From assembly GCF_949628265.1 (NCBI RefSeq), contig NC_088790.1, positions 2,546,545-2,610,544 of the forward strand: a stretch of DNA of 64,000 nt, given 5' to 3'. Made by a program: the position numbers and the translations under genes. Under the pieces are notes generated by a model. It was not told the DNA's origin. It saw only the letters and a list, made by a program, of their open reading frames with translations, and ran no database searches. Below are positions 11,371-23,379 of the stretch, in pieces (within the stretch, counting starts at the first letter, position 1; every line of letters starts with the position of its first letter). Origin of the DNA: Cloeon dipterum. Taxonomy: Eukaryota > Arthropoda > Insecta > Ephemeroptera > Baetidae.

Positions 11371-11582
11371 CAGTTGATTGTCTCTGTAAAATGCTTGTTT
11401 TTGCGAACACCACTAACTATATATAATTAAAGATTTTTGCATTTTAAATAAAGCTATAGAGCAAAATTGTAAAAACGTCGTGGATAATTTTTACGCTTTT
11501 TTGGAAAAATGTTTATAGCTACATGAAAGAAGTTAAACATATTGTAAGGTAGTATCAAAATAAGAAGTAATGCCTTCTATAA
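11371..11582 (+). repeat. Direct repeat A' at the unit end
   Basis: Diverged partner of the repeat at 5631-5837, abutting the H2A fragment of the next unit. Other copies are at 21403-21614 and 29457-29668. Unit 4 lacks it. Confidence 0.75.
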
Positions 11583-11681
11583 AACAAACGGCTGTCCGGC
11601 GTGACCATCGCCCAGGGAGGTGTCCTGCCCAACATCCAGGCCGTCCTGCTCCTGCCCAAGAAGACCGACAAGAAGGCCTAA
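11583..11681 (+). pseudogene. H2A C-terminal fragment, unit 2
   Basis: The last 33 or so codons of H2A (NK[R][10 protein letters not shown] through KKTDKKA and TAA), with CTG-to-CGG at one leucine and one extra CTG codon in the VLLP stretch. Everything upstream is replaced by the AT-rich insert, so there is no start codon or promoter. Its 3' UTR, stem-loop and downstream element are intact. Confidence 0.93.
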
Positions 11682-11711
11682 GCCCACACCGTGCAGGTTC
11701 ACGGCGAAACC

Positions 11712-11727
11712 GGCCCTTTTCAGGGCC
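11712..11727 (+). terminator. Histone stem-loop behind H2A fragment, unit 2
   Basis: GGCCCTTTTCAGGGCC followed by ACCCAAAT, unchanged although the H2A gene upstream is broken. It faces the RNF146-like stem-loop at 12275-12290 from the opposite strand, 547 bp away. Confidence 0.92.
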
Positions 11728-12274
11728 ACCCAAATAATTCTCGTTAATTTACAAAGCAATACGAGACGTCTCAAACACTAATTTAATTTGACCTCTATTA
11801 TCACTGAGACTTTTGTTTAAACTTTAACTGTCCTGCTTAAACATAACATAAACGGAATAGTTCTTTAAAGATCAGTTTATTGGATGGATGGTTCATTGCT
11901 TTGAAACCTCTACTTTAACATACATCGTAAATCTCGGGCTCTGAAAATGAGTGAGCTGTTAGCTGTTTGCGGCGGATGAGCGAGCAACAACCGAGACCGG
12001 TGTAACCCCTCTAACGCAGTGAAGACTGAAGAGAGAAGCAATATATTTGCTTCAATTATTTAATCGGTAGTTCGTCATGACAGAATTAATGATGGCATTG
12101 ATTTAATTAGGTTATTTCTTTGCAATTTATTTTATTACTAATTCTCAACTTCCTTTCTAATTAAGTAATATTGGAATTATAATGGAGGCAAACGAACATA
12201 AAAAAGCGGCGAAATTACTTAAAAATTTTAAAAATTATTTCATTGCTTTGAAACTTTATTCAGATGTATTTGTT

Positions 12275-12290
12275 GGCCCTGAAAAGGGCC
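12275..12290 (-). terminator. Histone-type 3' stem-loop on RNF146-like copy 2
   Basis: Identical hairpin to copy 1; the H2B-derived tail occupies 12291-12360 and the downstream element 12242-12250. Confidence 0.93.
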
Positions 12291-12360
12291 GATTTTAAAG
12301 CCTTGTGTTGATTTTGAGGCTTTCTTGGAGCTTTGGTGTACTTGGTCACGACGTGCTTGG

Positions 12361-13110
12361 CTATTCGGGCGAGAGTTTGAGCCCGGCCACCCCCACAGCT
12401 TCAAAGGTGCCGTTGCGAGCAATGGAAAGTGCGCCAACCTTGCGATGTTGCTTAATTAAAAGCGACCGAAAATCCAAGGTCGCCTCTTCGCCCGCGATGG
12501 TGAGACTGAGCTTGCAGATTCCTGCACTCAACGCCCGCCGAATCGCCTGCTCCTGGCGCCAAGAGAAACGCCACCAGCCGGATGTGGTTTTGAAGATCCA
12601 GCTGTACTGGGTCGCCGGCTCAGGCACAGGACAGCTGAGGAAATCTTCCGGCGTGGCCCAGAAATCCAGCGGCAGGAACGCCCGGCACATTGCGCAGCGT
12701 TTTATTTTGCCCCAACTGCAGTCGAAGCAAAATAAATGCCCGCAACATGGCAAGCGCATCGGCATGTCCAGGGCCAGCAGACAGATGGGACATCGAGTGT
12801 CGTCTGCGGAAACAAAATCAGAGAAATCTATTAGAAAAGGTCGCAAAAATAATTTGTAAAATAAATAAAGAGGCTAATAGTTCAATTCTGGAGGCAAATG
12901 AACTTAAATTTATATAATTGTCGTCAATGTAACTTTCAACATTTATTTTATTAACAAAAACTTACTCTCGACGTCCCCTTCCTCGTCCTCCAGGCTGACG
13001 ATGTCCTGGTCGACGTCCGTCAGCGTGCGTGCCATGTTGAAGGTGGTGGCGCAGACGTGATCGTCGCTCCGCGTCCGAAGAGCCCAAGGTTCTTGCAAGA
13101 AGATTGCCAT
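12361..13110 (-). CDS. RNF146-like: RNF146/Iduna-like RING-WWE E3 ligase, copy 2
   Basis: Exons 13110-12966 and 12803-12361. The 195-residue product is identical to copy 1. The only difference noticed around the gene is one base in the 5' UTR, about 10 nt before the ATG. The H2B-derived tail and hairpin follow the stop. Confidence 0.9.
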
Positions 13111-13347
13111 TTCTGCTGCGTAGAGCGAAGGAGAGAGCAAAGTTCGATGTGATAGCAGGTTTATGAAATTCCCTTTACAACCCCCGAGTTTATATACCCG
13201 AGAATCCACCCCCTCTTCGAGAACACTTTGTTCGCGCGGAGTGCGCAGCGAGCCAATGAAAGCGTCGCCTGCTGTCTGCATGCGTCTCGGCTCGCGCTCC
13301 TTTGCCTCAGTATATAAGGGAAGCTCAGTAGTTTTCGCCGCATTCGT
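13111..13347 (-). promoter_or_regulatory. Composite promoter of RNF146-like copy 2
   Basis: Same composite structure as copy 1, keeping TATATAA on the former H2A side. Confidence 0.8.
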
Positions 13348-14117
13348 AAAAAAATTTCCTGTCCTGTTCCTGTTTTTCCCTTTTTTTTCTTAAATTTAAT
13401 TCAAATATACAAAATGATCTTCTAGATCAATATTTATACCTGTTTTTTGTTTGCTTCTAATTATTTGAAACTTCCATTTGACAGATTTTTCAAAGTGTTT
13501 AAATTGTGCCTGTTGATATAGTATATAATTTTTAATTAATCTAATTCCCCTTTATGAACAAAACGGAAAAAAAGTATGCATCCCGTCCAGAATTTAGTAT
13601 CCAACAAAAAGTGCCTGAAAAAGTATTTCAAAAGTGCTTAAAATGAAAAAGAATCGCAGAAACCCCTAAGAAATGTTATTTTTGATACAGTTGATTGTTT
13701 CCGTTAAATGCTTGTTTTTCGAACACCACTGACTATATAATTAAAGATTTTTGCATTTTAAATAAAGCTTTAGAGCAAAATTGTAAACGTCGTGGATAAT
13801 TTTTAGGCTTTTTTGGAAAAATGTTTATAGTTACATGAAAGGAAGTAAACATTTTGTAAGGTAGCATCAAAATGAAAAGTAATGCTGTCTATAAATGAGG
13901 TATATTTGATACAAAATAGACCAAGAATGGGATTGTTTTGAAACAAAATTCTTGTCTTGTCCTGTTCCTCAAAAATATATTCCTGTCCTGCCGGAATTCT
14001 TGTTTCCTGTTTCAATTTCTTGTCTCGGAATTTGGGGTGACAGGCAAGCATTCACGGGGTTGCAGACCAGCGTACGCCACGGCGGCAGGCCAGCAGTGAT
14101 CGACACAGTTTAAGTTT

Positions 14118-14267
14118 GTTAAATTGACGATGACCTGGTTTTAACTAGTGTTAAGCTAGTCAGCGACAGTATGCTAGTCGAGAGCTTAAAATCGTGACGA
14201 GTTTAAAGCTTGTTAAAAAGCGGTCATCGTCAATTTGACAAAGTTTTTTCCTTGTCAAATTGACCCA
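14118..14267. repeat. Palindromic module, unit 2
   Basis: Same as 6061-6210 apart from a single base in the loop between the minor arms. Confidence 0.55.
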
Positions 14268-17127
14268 TTTTAAATACAGTGCAATCGTCATCATTTTTCA
14301 TGATTCGTGAAGATTTCATGTTTTTGGAAATAAATTGAGTACAGAAGAAAAAGGTCGACCGTCTAAGCTTCCCAAGGACCCCATATTTTAATTTATTCTA
14401 TTTTATCTTACTTTTTGCAAGGAAAAATCAGAGTTGTGTTTTTTTTTAAATTTGGAGAGGCATGTTTATAAAATTTAAAACTCGGCTTTTAATTAATGCA
14501 TGCAGAGAAAGGAGAGATATCTCAGCAGATATTGGAACATTCACGTTTATTCGTTTTGTTTATCACTTACCAATAATTCTTGGCTAAATTTAACTGATTG
14601 AAGCCTGCTCTTTTGGCTGCGATCATGCGTAATTGAGGCAACTCACATATCGGCCAAAACACAATAAAAATGTTGAATATAATTAAACCCAGGCTTCATC
14701 CTCGTTGTCAACAAAGAGAAATTCGTCGTTTTTATTCCTCGACCAGTTCCGTTGTCATCACATACGTCCATATCATGAGTTACAATTAAAATCAAATACA
14801 ACAATGCAATAATGTCACATCTAAAATCACACATAAAAAAACAATAAAAATGTTCATTAGTGACTTAAGTAAAGGCTTGTCCTAAGTTCCTCGTCTTCGA
14901 CACTACACTCTCTAGAATGCCAACGTCAGCTTGAATTTTATCTCTCGTGATGCGCAACACCTGATAATGAACGTCATGCTTTTCACTACCTTCGTCGTTC
15001 TTCCAGCGCACAGCGCAAGGGGAAACGCAATATTTTACCTCCGCTGCGTATATCTATTGTTATTTTCACGCACAACGAACGCTACCCCTCCGAAAATACC
15101 TACGCGCAAACAATGATTTCCAACAAAATTCTCTCAAATTGGAAGGAAAATGGTGTGTGGTCCATTTTCTTGGCGATGTGGGTGGGCGAAAGAGGGGGAG
15201 AAAAAAGCAGGCGATGGAATTTTGTCCGTTTTCAGAACTATATATCCCAGTGGATTCACGCGTAGTTGGTAGTAAACCACATAAATTCAATTTTTAAAAA
15301 TTGATTTATTCTTTTCAAATCGATGAATTTTCCCTTATACGACAGCGCTCACGAAGGGAATGCCCAAACGACCTTTCTCAGGGTATCCCGATCTAAGACC
15401 GTTTCCGAGGCCGAATTTAATTGTTTTTCAGCGTTTTTAAGCGAGCGACAGAGGGTACTGCGACTCGCTGCAAAAGTAACAATGGTGGGAAGGGGAGGAA
15501 CGACGCATCAAGGTTTCGTCTTTAGATGGTGGATGTGGCCTAAAAGCAATGTTACTTAATAAAAAAATTTGCTTGCAATATCTTTGATTTCCTGGTGCAT
15601 TCACATGCATCGAAAATTTTTAAAATGTGTGTCGATATCAAGATAATTATAATATCAATAATAACATGACAATCGAGTCTGCTTTTAGTTACTTAAATTC
15701 TGAAAGTTTTACTTTGGGCACGACTCTGCCGCGTAACTCGCTTCAACTGTGACCGTGAGACGAGCTTGCAACGCAGCACCCTTCGAGTGTGTTTGCGTGT
15801 TTATTGTTAGCCCGTGGCATAGGCGATCGGTGCATGTAAATGGGTCAAGGGTCACTTGAAGTTTCCAAAGGAGGCAGGAAGGAAAAATTCCTAAATTTCA
15901 ATTTTCCTGGCCAAATTTCCCTTTGGTCGCTATATATATTTCAATCTGTAGGCTTGCCGCCTGCTCGCTCTAGAGCGCAAGCACACGGACGCATGCGTAC
16001 TAGCGACCCGTGTGCTAGGCTAGTTCAAATTATATCTTGCCACTAAAAGAGGCGTTGGCTGCGAAATAAAATTTAAGATTATTTAAAAAAACGGTAATTA
16101 CCACAAACTTTATCTTTTCAAACACATTTTTCCATAGATATTCAAAACTTTTGCGCCTTGAGAATAATTTTTAATGGTTTCCATGTGGCAATGAATTATT
16201 ATCAAACATTTTGTCATACATATGACCAGAAAATATACAAAAGGGCCAGCTTCGCCTTCTGCATAATTCTCATCCCTCATACGGGGAAAACAGTTAAAGA
16301 ATTAGGGCAGCAACCAGCAGTTGTGGACTAAAAGAGATGCCCTCGATGCGAAGGATAGCGATATAATACACATGACGCATTGGCAGCTTTACAAAACGTT
16401 TTGTTTAAGTCTCCTCTGTCCAGTCAATTTTCCCATTTATCGAGCCCCATGCTCATGCAGTAAAATATAGTGAGAACCCATGCACAGAACAAAGAAAGCA
16501 GAATTCTTAGCAAAAGGCCAAGAGGATAAAGCAGTTGGGGCGCGTTTATATTCAATTCATTTTATTTGACTTTTAGCATGGCACTACATCAAGGTGAAGA
16601 TCTTCTCACAACATATTCCATCGCTACCCGCACAGAAAAATATGTTCCAAAGTTAACCCTGGGCTATACCATCTTCACCAAAGATTAACCGCCAGGAATG
16701 ACTTTTTTATGTCCCAAAGTTAACTAATGTCACGCTTTTTCTTGTTCAAGGTTAACCTTTTTGGTTAATCAGAAAAAATATTCCTGGAATAACCGAGGAA
16801 TATCCTTGGAGAAGAATTATTTTCTGCCTCTTGGATTAACCCTGGGTTATTCTTGGAACAATATTTTGGTTAACCTTTCGATTATTCTTTGAACAACTTT
16901 AAGCGTGACATAAGTTATCCCTGGATTATTTTTTTAAGTTAACCCTAGATTGTTCCTAGAGAATAACCCTGGAATATTATTTATTTTATTTTCATTTTTT
17001 TTGCTTTTATTTAGGATTGTTGATTTAAATAGCAAAAACTTTATTCTTTATTACTTAAAATATAGCATAATTTATTTTTATCCAAACAATTACATATATA
17101 CATATTACGAAAAATTATGGAAAAAAT

Positions 17128-17258
17128 ACAGTTTCCGCCGGGCTACACAACTCGCCAGTTCCTGCAAGACTCCCCTAATACTTTTATGTTGGATTCTCAC
17201 GATTCTCATAAGAACTGGCGAGATGTGACCGGATGTGACAATGAAGTCCGGCAGAAAC
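17128..17258. repeat. Nested inverted-repeat insertion
   Basis: Starts CAGTTTCCGCCGG and ends CCGGCAGAAACTG, with an inner inverted pair CTCGCCAGTTC and GAACTGGCGAG. It may be a small MITE nested in the larger transposon; no target duplication is clear. Confidence 0.5.
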
Positions 17259-17547
17259 TGAAATTTTTCCATGTACAAAATTTTCTAACACGCCGGTATC
17301 GTTTATCTTGACGCCTAAATCAAAACTGAGGATCGCGGCAGCCGTTGGCAAATAAGCGTCCGACGCGTCCTTGTCCAGCCGATCCAGGCAATCCGTCCGA
17401 ACCGCCGGCTGTCCGATTGTCCTTCACTTTTGGCGTCTAGCGATGTCCGATGTCCGTTAAAACACTTTGAACTTAAACTTTGAACGGCCGTTAACGACTC
17501 GCTTGACTCTTTCGTTAGAGTGAAGCAGGAATTATGGAAGTGGAAGA

Positions 17548-17711
17548 TAAGGAGAGTAAAGGTAGGAGATGCGAATAAACAGCCAGAGTCACCAAAAGTG
17601 GGGAAGGGGTGGGGGCGAACAACCAGCGAACAAGCGACGTTCACCCCCACCCCTTCCCCTCTTTTGGTGACTCTGGCTGTTTATTCGCATCTCCTACCTT
17701 TACTCTCCTTA
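17548..17711. repeat. Long near-perfect hairpin in the transposon
   Basis: Two arms of about 72 nt (TAAGGAGAGTAAAGGTAGGA... and its reverse complement ending ...TACTCTCCTTA) surround a loop of about 20 nt. They are almost perfectly complementary, so a transcript would fold into a long double-stranded stem. It could be a source of small RNAs or simply a foldback duplication; nothing here shows transcription. Confidence 0.8.
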
Positions 17712-18674
17712 GTGGAAGACGCCTGCTTGTTCTTGCCTGTCTGTCCTGCTGCCCGTCGCCCCCTCCCCCGCTCCATAACACAGGCACAGGCAGGCAGAAG
17801 GCATTCCATGCAAGCGCGTGCACGCTTGTGCAGCCGCCGCTACCGCGCGGCGCGCGCAGACTAAAATCGCCCTTTTAACCCTTTTTTGTCCTTCGTCATG
17901 ACCAGATCTGTATTTAAAGATTTGCCCGTTTGTCGTTAAATTTAATTAGGAAAATTTATTTGGCTTTAGTGATAGTAATAAAGCTTATTAAAATGAATTT
18001 ATAGCAAAATTTCAATTTTTGACTCTGGGGCTTCATGAATTTTAGTTGAATAATAAAAAATTGTTTGGTTGTAATATTTTAATTAAGTAAAACATCAAAC
18101 AATTATAAATAAATATTTGCGAATTTTTTTGCGCGTACAAGTTTGAATAATCTATAAAAATGTGGAATGCGCGTGTATTTAATTTTAAATAATTAAGAAC
18201 CGCTCGAAAAATATGGGGAAGTAGTTAATTATTCTAGTGGGCATCTTGAAGAAATATTCCTGGAATATTCATAAGGTTAATTTTTTAGGTTAACCCTGGA
18301 ATGATCCAAAAGAATATTTCTGGAACATTTAAAAAGATTAATTTTTTGGGTTAACCCTGCAATGATCCAAAAGAATGTTCCTGGAATATTTATTCATGGT
18401 TAATAAAATTTTCACCGCCAGGAATATTCTAGGGATATTCCTGATGATTAATTTTAAGGGTGAACTTTAAACATTCTGTGGCTAACCTGGAATAATCGTG
18501 GAATAATCTTGGATTAATTTTTCGGATTAATCTTTTCGGATAAAAATCGAATAGCCCAAGATTATTCCGGATATTTTTGGAATATAATTTTCTGTGCGGG
18601 TAATTGCAAATTACAAACACAATATACAATAGAAAAATAATTACCACACAACAACATCATAAGTTTTTGACAAA

Positions 18675-18903
18675 AGAGAAATATATACTCTTGGGAAGAG
18701 TAAAATTTGTGTTTGCAAAGGAAACCTTTCAAAGCCGTACTAAATTCTTTGACTCGGGGCTCTAGGCGTAGTGACACTGGCAAGGCATTGTACACGCTCG
18801 CAACGCACAAGCAAGGGGATTTTTCTTTGAAAGCAGCGATGCCTGGACCGGAATGTACAGCTCTGGCTTGCCCCGCGTGTCATAGCCGTGAACGTCACGT
18901 GTT
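18675..18903 (-). mobile_element. LINE ORF2 C-terminal fragment, unit 2
   Basis: Copy of the fragment at 8640-8870, separated from its own 3' remnant (16537-16626) by the transposon insertion. It has two extra bases (AT) in the ATATATAC stretch near 18685. Confidence 0.65.
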
Positions 18904-21614
18904 CTTTTGAAGTACACTGCAAGTCAAGGTTGAGAAAATCTCACCGTGCTGCAGTGAGAAAATCACAAATTGTATCGAAATCCACCGATCGCCTATGGCC
19001 CGTTATGGTGGCTGCCGAAAGGTGGCGTTCTCTCCTACCCTGGCTGCCTGAGTATATCCGTGTTAACCTGATAAGGAATTATTCTAAACTCGACGATCAA
19101 CGTGTGCGGTAGCAGCAAATATTGCTCCCTCGGCCGCACATTTAGGAGTTCGTTAACCTTGAGCACATATGCTCCCTTTGTAAGTGATTATCTCTGTGAA
19201 CAATATTACTATTTGTGGTTTGTGAATTTAGTTAGTTATAATGACGTGTATGTATTACAGTACGAACCCTATAATTGACGAATAATTGAACTACCTTGCT
19301 TGTATATTGCCAATCTCTGACAACTCCCTTTTAGGGGTAAGCTTATGTTATTATATATTGTGTTGTGTTTTATTAATTGAGTTATTATTTTATTCTTGTC
19401 ATTTTATATATTATATTTTAATAATTGACAATGGCCTTTTGCCTTTTTTAATGTGTTTAGTTTTAACATTCTTTTCTATGCATTTATGGAATTTATTATA
19501 TTATTTCAGACCAAATAACGGCAAATACAAATAAAGGCATTGCAACAATTTGTGGGGTTTGACTTATCTCGACCATTCCCCATACCGTGCACAACATATT
19601 CAGGCTGTGCATCAAAATGGGGCGCACTGCTTCACAGATAAAAAGGTCGCTCGCAGGTCAAACTTTTCGTTCGCTTTTGTGTGCTCCACAATAATGAACG
19701 ACGGATGCGATGCTAGGGTGCGAGAAAAATCACGAATGCTCTTGGATTCTCATCCACAAAAATCGAAAATCAAGCGTGGGAACATTTGTGCCGTACACCA
19801 GTATTCTAAATTAAATTCGATTTTAAAAAGTTAGCAATCACACGAAACGATAATTGAGTGTACATTTATCTATATTTTTATATTAATTGTAAAATGCAGT
19901 GGAATGGAAACATCCGAACCGTAAAAATACCAAGAAGGAACTGATATTCTTGCGTCCGAATCGAAGATAAAAAAATGGAAATATTTAGATCAAAACTTTC
20001 TTCTGACAGTGGTAATTTCCATATCAATGAAGGCAACAATTTTTTTTACTAGATAAACGACTTTCGTATTTTTAGTTGATTTGATATTTTAAATATTGCA
20101 AAATTGGTGTTTTTAATTAATGTCTCAGTCATTAATAAGTTTAGCGGAAAATTGTTCATGACCAATTAGTTTCAAAACTTAGAATTGAAATATATTTTAT
20201 CAAGTCCAAAGCGTTTACGCCAATTAGAACCGAACAAAATTGATCGATCTGGCGCAAAATAAAATCCGGCCGCACTCTTTTTTGAATCGACGGGGGCTTG
20301 TACGAAGAATGGCAAAGTCGGTGTAAAATTTTGTTTTTTCTCATAATTTCGATTATTTCGCTCCCTCATACAATTAAAGCAATGAGTATTTTACACAAGA
20401 CAAAAAGTCATAAATATCGATAAAAAAAGTTCATTACGAGTTTGAAGAAAAAAGAAAAGATCTAGACTTGAACTACAATATTATAATTTATGTGTATTTA
20501 AAGAGGAATGATTATGAATTCCCCCGCAAAATCCTTTAATACCCATACAGATTGGGTCCTACAAATCATGTACAGTTAAAAAAATACATAGGCAGCACAG
20601 TAAATTTTCGTGAAAATCGGCCTCAAACTTAGCATTGTTTTAAATGGAGAATTTTCAACGGAATTTTGCAATTGCGATTTTCTCTGAAATTCCACATTTC
20701 CCCAAAAAGACTCTGGCTGTCCGATAGATCTCGATGAGAGGATTCCAAATCATGTGAGAAAACATAGTCGAGCACCGTAAATTTCGGAGAAAATTGGCAA
20801 AAATTTTCGCAAGTCTCAAATCTCAGGTTCTATAAGGATCAGAATTGCAAAAACTACCCACCGTTGGACTCGTCTCGACCTACCCTAACCATCTGAAAGG
20901 TTTAGGTGTGCTTTTACCCCCCACCCCTAAGACGCTAAATTTTTGTTTTACATTTTTTTGAGGGGGTTGAAGTATATAAACTTATATTCTATGCATTCAG
21001 GGCTACATTTTTTACGTTTCCATGAAAAAAATCCGAGGGGGCGTATTTTGTGATATTTTTAATTGAACATTTTTCATGCGAATTTGTGACCTTGACCTCT
21101 GACCTACAAATTTTTGACCAATGGCAAACATGTTCTACTCAAAAAGTTACGCCCGAAGGTGAAAAAACCACATCAAAATTCCAATCTGGACCGAAGATAC
21201 CTTGATATTTCGGAGTTACTATCTCAACTTTTCAATTTTCGAAAATCGCGATTTCCCGAAAAGGGCCACCGAATTTTTTGCTCAAAATTTCAGGTTACAC
21301 ACTATGAAACATCCCTAACAACCTTATATGTAAAATTCAGGATGGGCAAATAAAGTCGGTAAAAATTGACAATTACCCTTAATCCTATCGCGAAAATCGT
21401 CACAGTTGATTGTCTCTGTAAAATGCTTGTTTTTGCGAACACCACTAACTATATATAATTAAAGATTTTTGCATTTTAAATAAAGCTATAGAGCAAAATT
21501 GTAAAAACGTCGTAGATAATTTTTACGCTTTTTTGGAAAAATGTTTATAGCTACATGAAAGAAGTTAAACATATTGTAAGGTAGTATCAAAATAAGAAGT
21601 AATGCCTTCTATAA

Positions 21615-21713
21615 AACAAACGGCTGTCCGGCGTGACCATCGCCCAGGGAGGTGTCCTGCCCAACATCCAGGCCGTCCTGCTCCTGCCCAAGAAGACCGA
21701 CAAGAAGGCCTAA
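21615..21713 (+). pseudogene. H2A C-terminal fragment, unit 3
   Basis: Same truncated H2A end as at 11583, with the same extra codon. Confidence 0.93.
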
Positions 21714-21743
21714 GCCCACACCGTGCAGGTTCACGGCGAAACC

Positions 21744-21759
21744 GGCCCTTTTCAGGGCC
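21744..21759 (+). terminator. Histone stem-loop behind H2A fragment, unit 3
   Basis: Intact GGCCCTTTTCAGGGCC with ACCCAAAT flank. Confidence 0.92.
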
Positions 21760-22306
21760 ACCCAAATAATTCTCGTTAATTTACAAAGCAATACGAGACG
21801 TCTCAAACACTAATTTAATTTGACCTCTATTATCACTGAGACTTTTGTTTAAACTTTAACTGTCCTGCTTAAACATAACATAAACGGAATAGTTCTTTAA
21901 AGATCAGTTTATTGGATGGATGGTTCATTGCTTTGAAACCTCTACTTTAACATACATCGTAAATCTCGGGCTCTGAAAATGAGTGAGCTGTTAGCTGTTT
22001 GCGGCGGATGAGCGAGCAACAACCGAGACCGGTGTAACCCCTCTAACGCAGTGAAGACTGAAGAGAGAAGCAATATATTTGCTTCAATTATTTAATCGGT
22101 AGTTCGTCATGACAGAATTAATGATGGCATTGATTTAATTAGGTTATTTCTTTGCAATTTATTTTATTACTAATTCTCAACTTCCTTTCTAATTAAGTAA
22201 TATTGGAATTATAATGGAGGCAAACGAACATAAAAAAGCGGCGAAATTACTTAAAAATTTTAAAAATTATTTCATTGCTTTGAAACTTTATTCAGATGTA
22301 TTTGTT

Positions 22307-22322
22307 GGCCCTGAAAAGGGCC
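22307..22322 (-). terminator. Histone-type 3' stem-loop on RNF146-like copy 3
   Basis: Same hairpin; the H2B-derived tail is 22323-22392. Confidence 0.93.
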
Positions 22323-22392
22323 GATTTTAAAGCCTTGTGTTGATTTTGAGGCTTTCTTGGAGCTTTGGTGTACTTGGTCACGACGTGCTTGG

Positions 22393-23142
22393 CTATTCGG
22401 GCGAGAGTTTGAGCCCGGCCACCCCCACAGCTTCAAAGGTGCCGTTGCGAGCAATGGAAAGTGCGCCAACCTTGCGATGTTGCTTAATTAAAAGCGACCG
22501 AAAATCCAAGGTCGCCTCTTCGCCCGCGATGGTGAGACTGAGCTTGCAGATTCCTGCACTCAACGCCCGCCGAATCGCCTGCTCCTGGCGCCAAGAGAAA
22601 CGCCACCAGCCGGATGTGGTTTTGAAGATCCAGCTGTACTGGGTCGCCGGCTCAGGCACAGGACAGCTGAGGAAATCTTCCGGCGTGGCCCAGAAATCCA
22701 GCGGCAGGAACGCCCGGCACATTGCGCAGCGTTTTATTTTGCCCCAACTGCAGTCGAAGCAAAATAAATGCCCGCAACATGGCAAGCGCATCGGCATGTC
22801 CAGGGCCAGCAGACAGATGGGACATCGAGTGTCGTCTGCGGAAACAAAATCAGAGAAATCTATTAGAAAAGGTCGCAAAAATAATTTGTAAAATAAATAA
22901 AGAGGCTAATAGTTCAATTCTGGAGGCAAATGAACTTAAATTTATATAATTGTCGTCAATGTAACTTTCAACATTTATTTTATTAACAAAAACTTACTCT
23001 CGACGTCCCCTTCCTCGTCCTCCAGGCTGACGATGTCCTGGTCGACGTCCGTCAGCGTGCGTGCCATGTTGAAGGTGGTGGCGCAGACGTGATCGTCGCT
23101 CCGCGTCCGAAGAGCCCAAGGTTCTTGCAAGAAGATTGCCAT
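22393..23142 (-). CDS. RNF146-like: RNF146/Iduna-like RING-WWE E3 ligase, copy 3
   Basis: Exons 23142-22998 and 22835-22393; protein identical to copy 1. Splice signals are unchanged. Confidence 0.9.
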
Positions 23143-23379
23143 TTCTGCTGAGTAGAGCGAAGGAGAGAGCAAAGTTCGATGTGATAGCAGGTTTATGAAA
23201 TTCCCTTTACAACCCCCGAGTTTATATACCCGAGAATCCACCCCCTCTTCGAGAACACTTTGTTCGCGCGGAGTGCGCAGCGAGCCAATGAAAGCGTCGC
23301 CTGCTGTCTGCATGCGTCTCGGCTCGCGCTCCTTTGCCTCAGTACATAAGGGAAGCTCAGTAGTTTTCGCCGCATTCGT
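23143..23379 (-). promoter_or_regulatory. Composite promoter of RNF146-like copy 3
   Basis: The RNF146-proximal TATA is intact. The former H2A-side TATA has changed from GTATATAAG to GTACATAAG, consistent with no selection on that direction. Confidence 0.8.

Larger units (their letters stand above)
5291..11582. other. 6.3-kb AT-rich insert that replaces most of H2A
   Basis: H2A homology ends after CCGCATTCGT at 5290 and resumes at 11583 in the last third of H2A. The DNA between has no convincing gene. It includes a pair of direct repeats, a palindromic module, a LINE fragment and short unrecognised open frames of under 100 codons. A rightmost section (about 10480-11340) contains no identifiable domain. 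Parts of it exist elsewhere in more diverged form (45790-46676, 41541-41604). Confidence 0.7.
16627..18600. mobile_element. Non-autonomous TA-flanked DNA transposon, 1974 bp
   Basis: Begins CCCGCACAGAAAA and ends TTTTCTGTGCGGG, an inverted terminus flanked by TA on both sides (16625-16626, 18601-18602). The empty site, GCTAATTGC, is present in unit 1 near 8565-8573, so this is a clean insertion with a 2-bp TA duplication. About 350 bp at each end is packed with short palindromic words (GGTTAACC, GGAATATTCC, GGATTATTCC types). No transposase is encoded. TA targets point broadly to Tc1/mariner-like or another TA-specific superfamily; the terminus is not one I can assign. It lies inside the LINE 3' remnant and occurs in one unit of six, so it is young. 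Confidence 0.88.
11583..21614. repeat. Array unit 2 (with transposon insertion)
   Basis: Same content as unit 1 minus intact H2A, plus the TA-flanked element at 16627-18600. Relative to unit 1 it differs by isolated bases, for example in the RNF146-like 5' UTR and in the palindromic module. Confidence 0.93.

Noticed and set aside
5631-11582. Direct repeats of the insert as LTRs of a retroelement
   Set aside because: No TG...CA ends, primer-binding site, polypurine tract or any gag/pol-like coding sequence lies between them.
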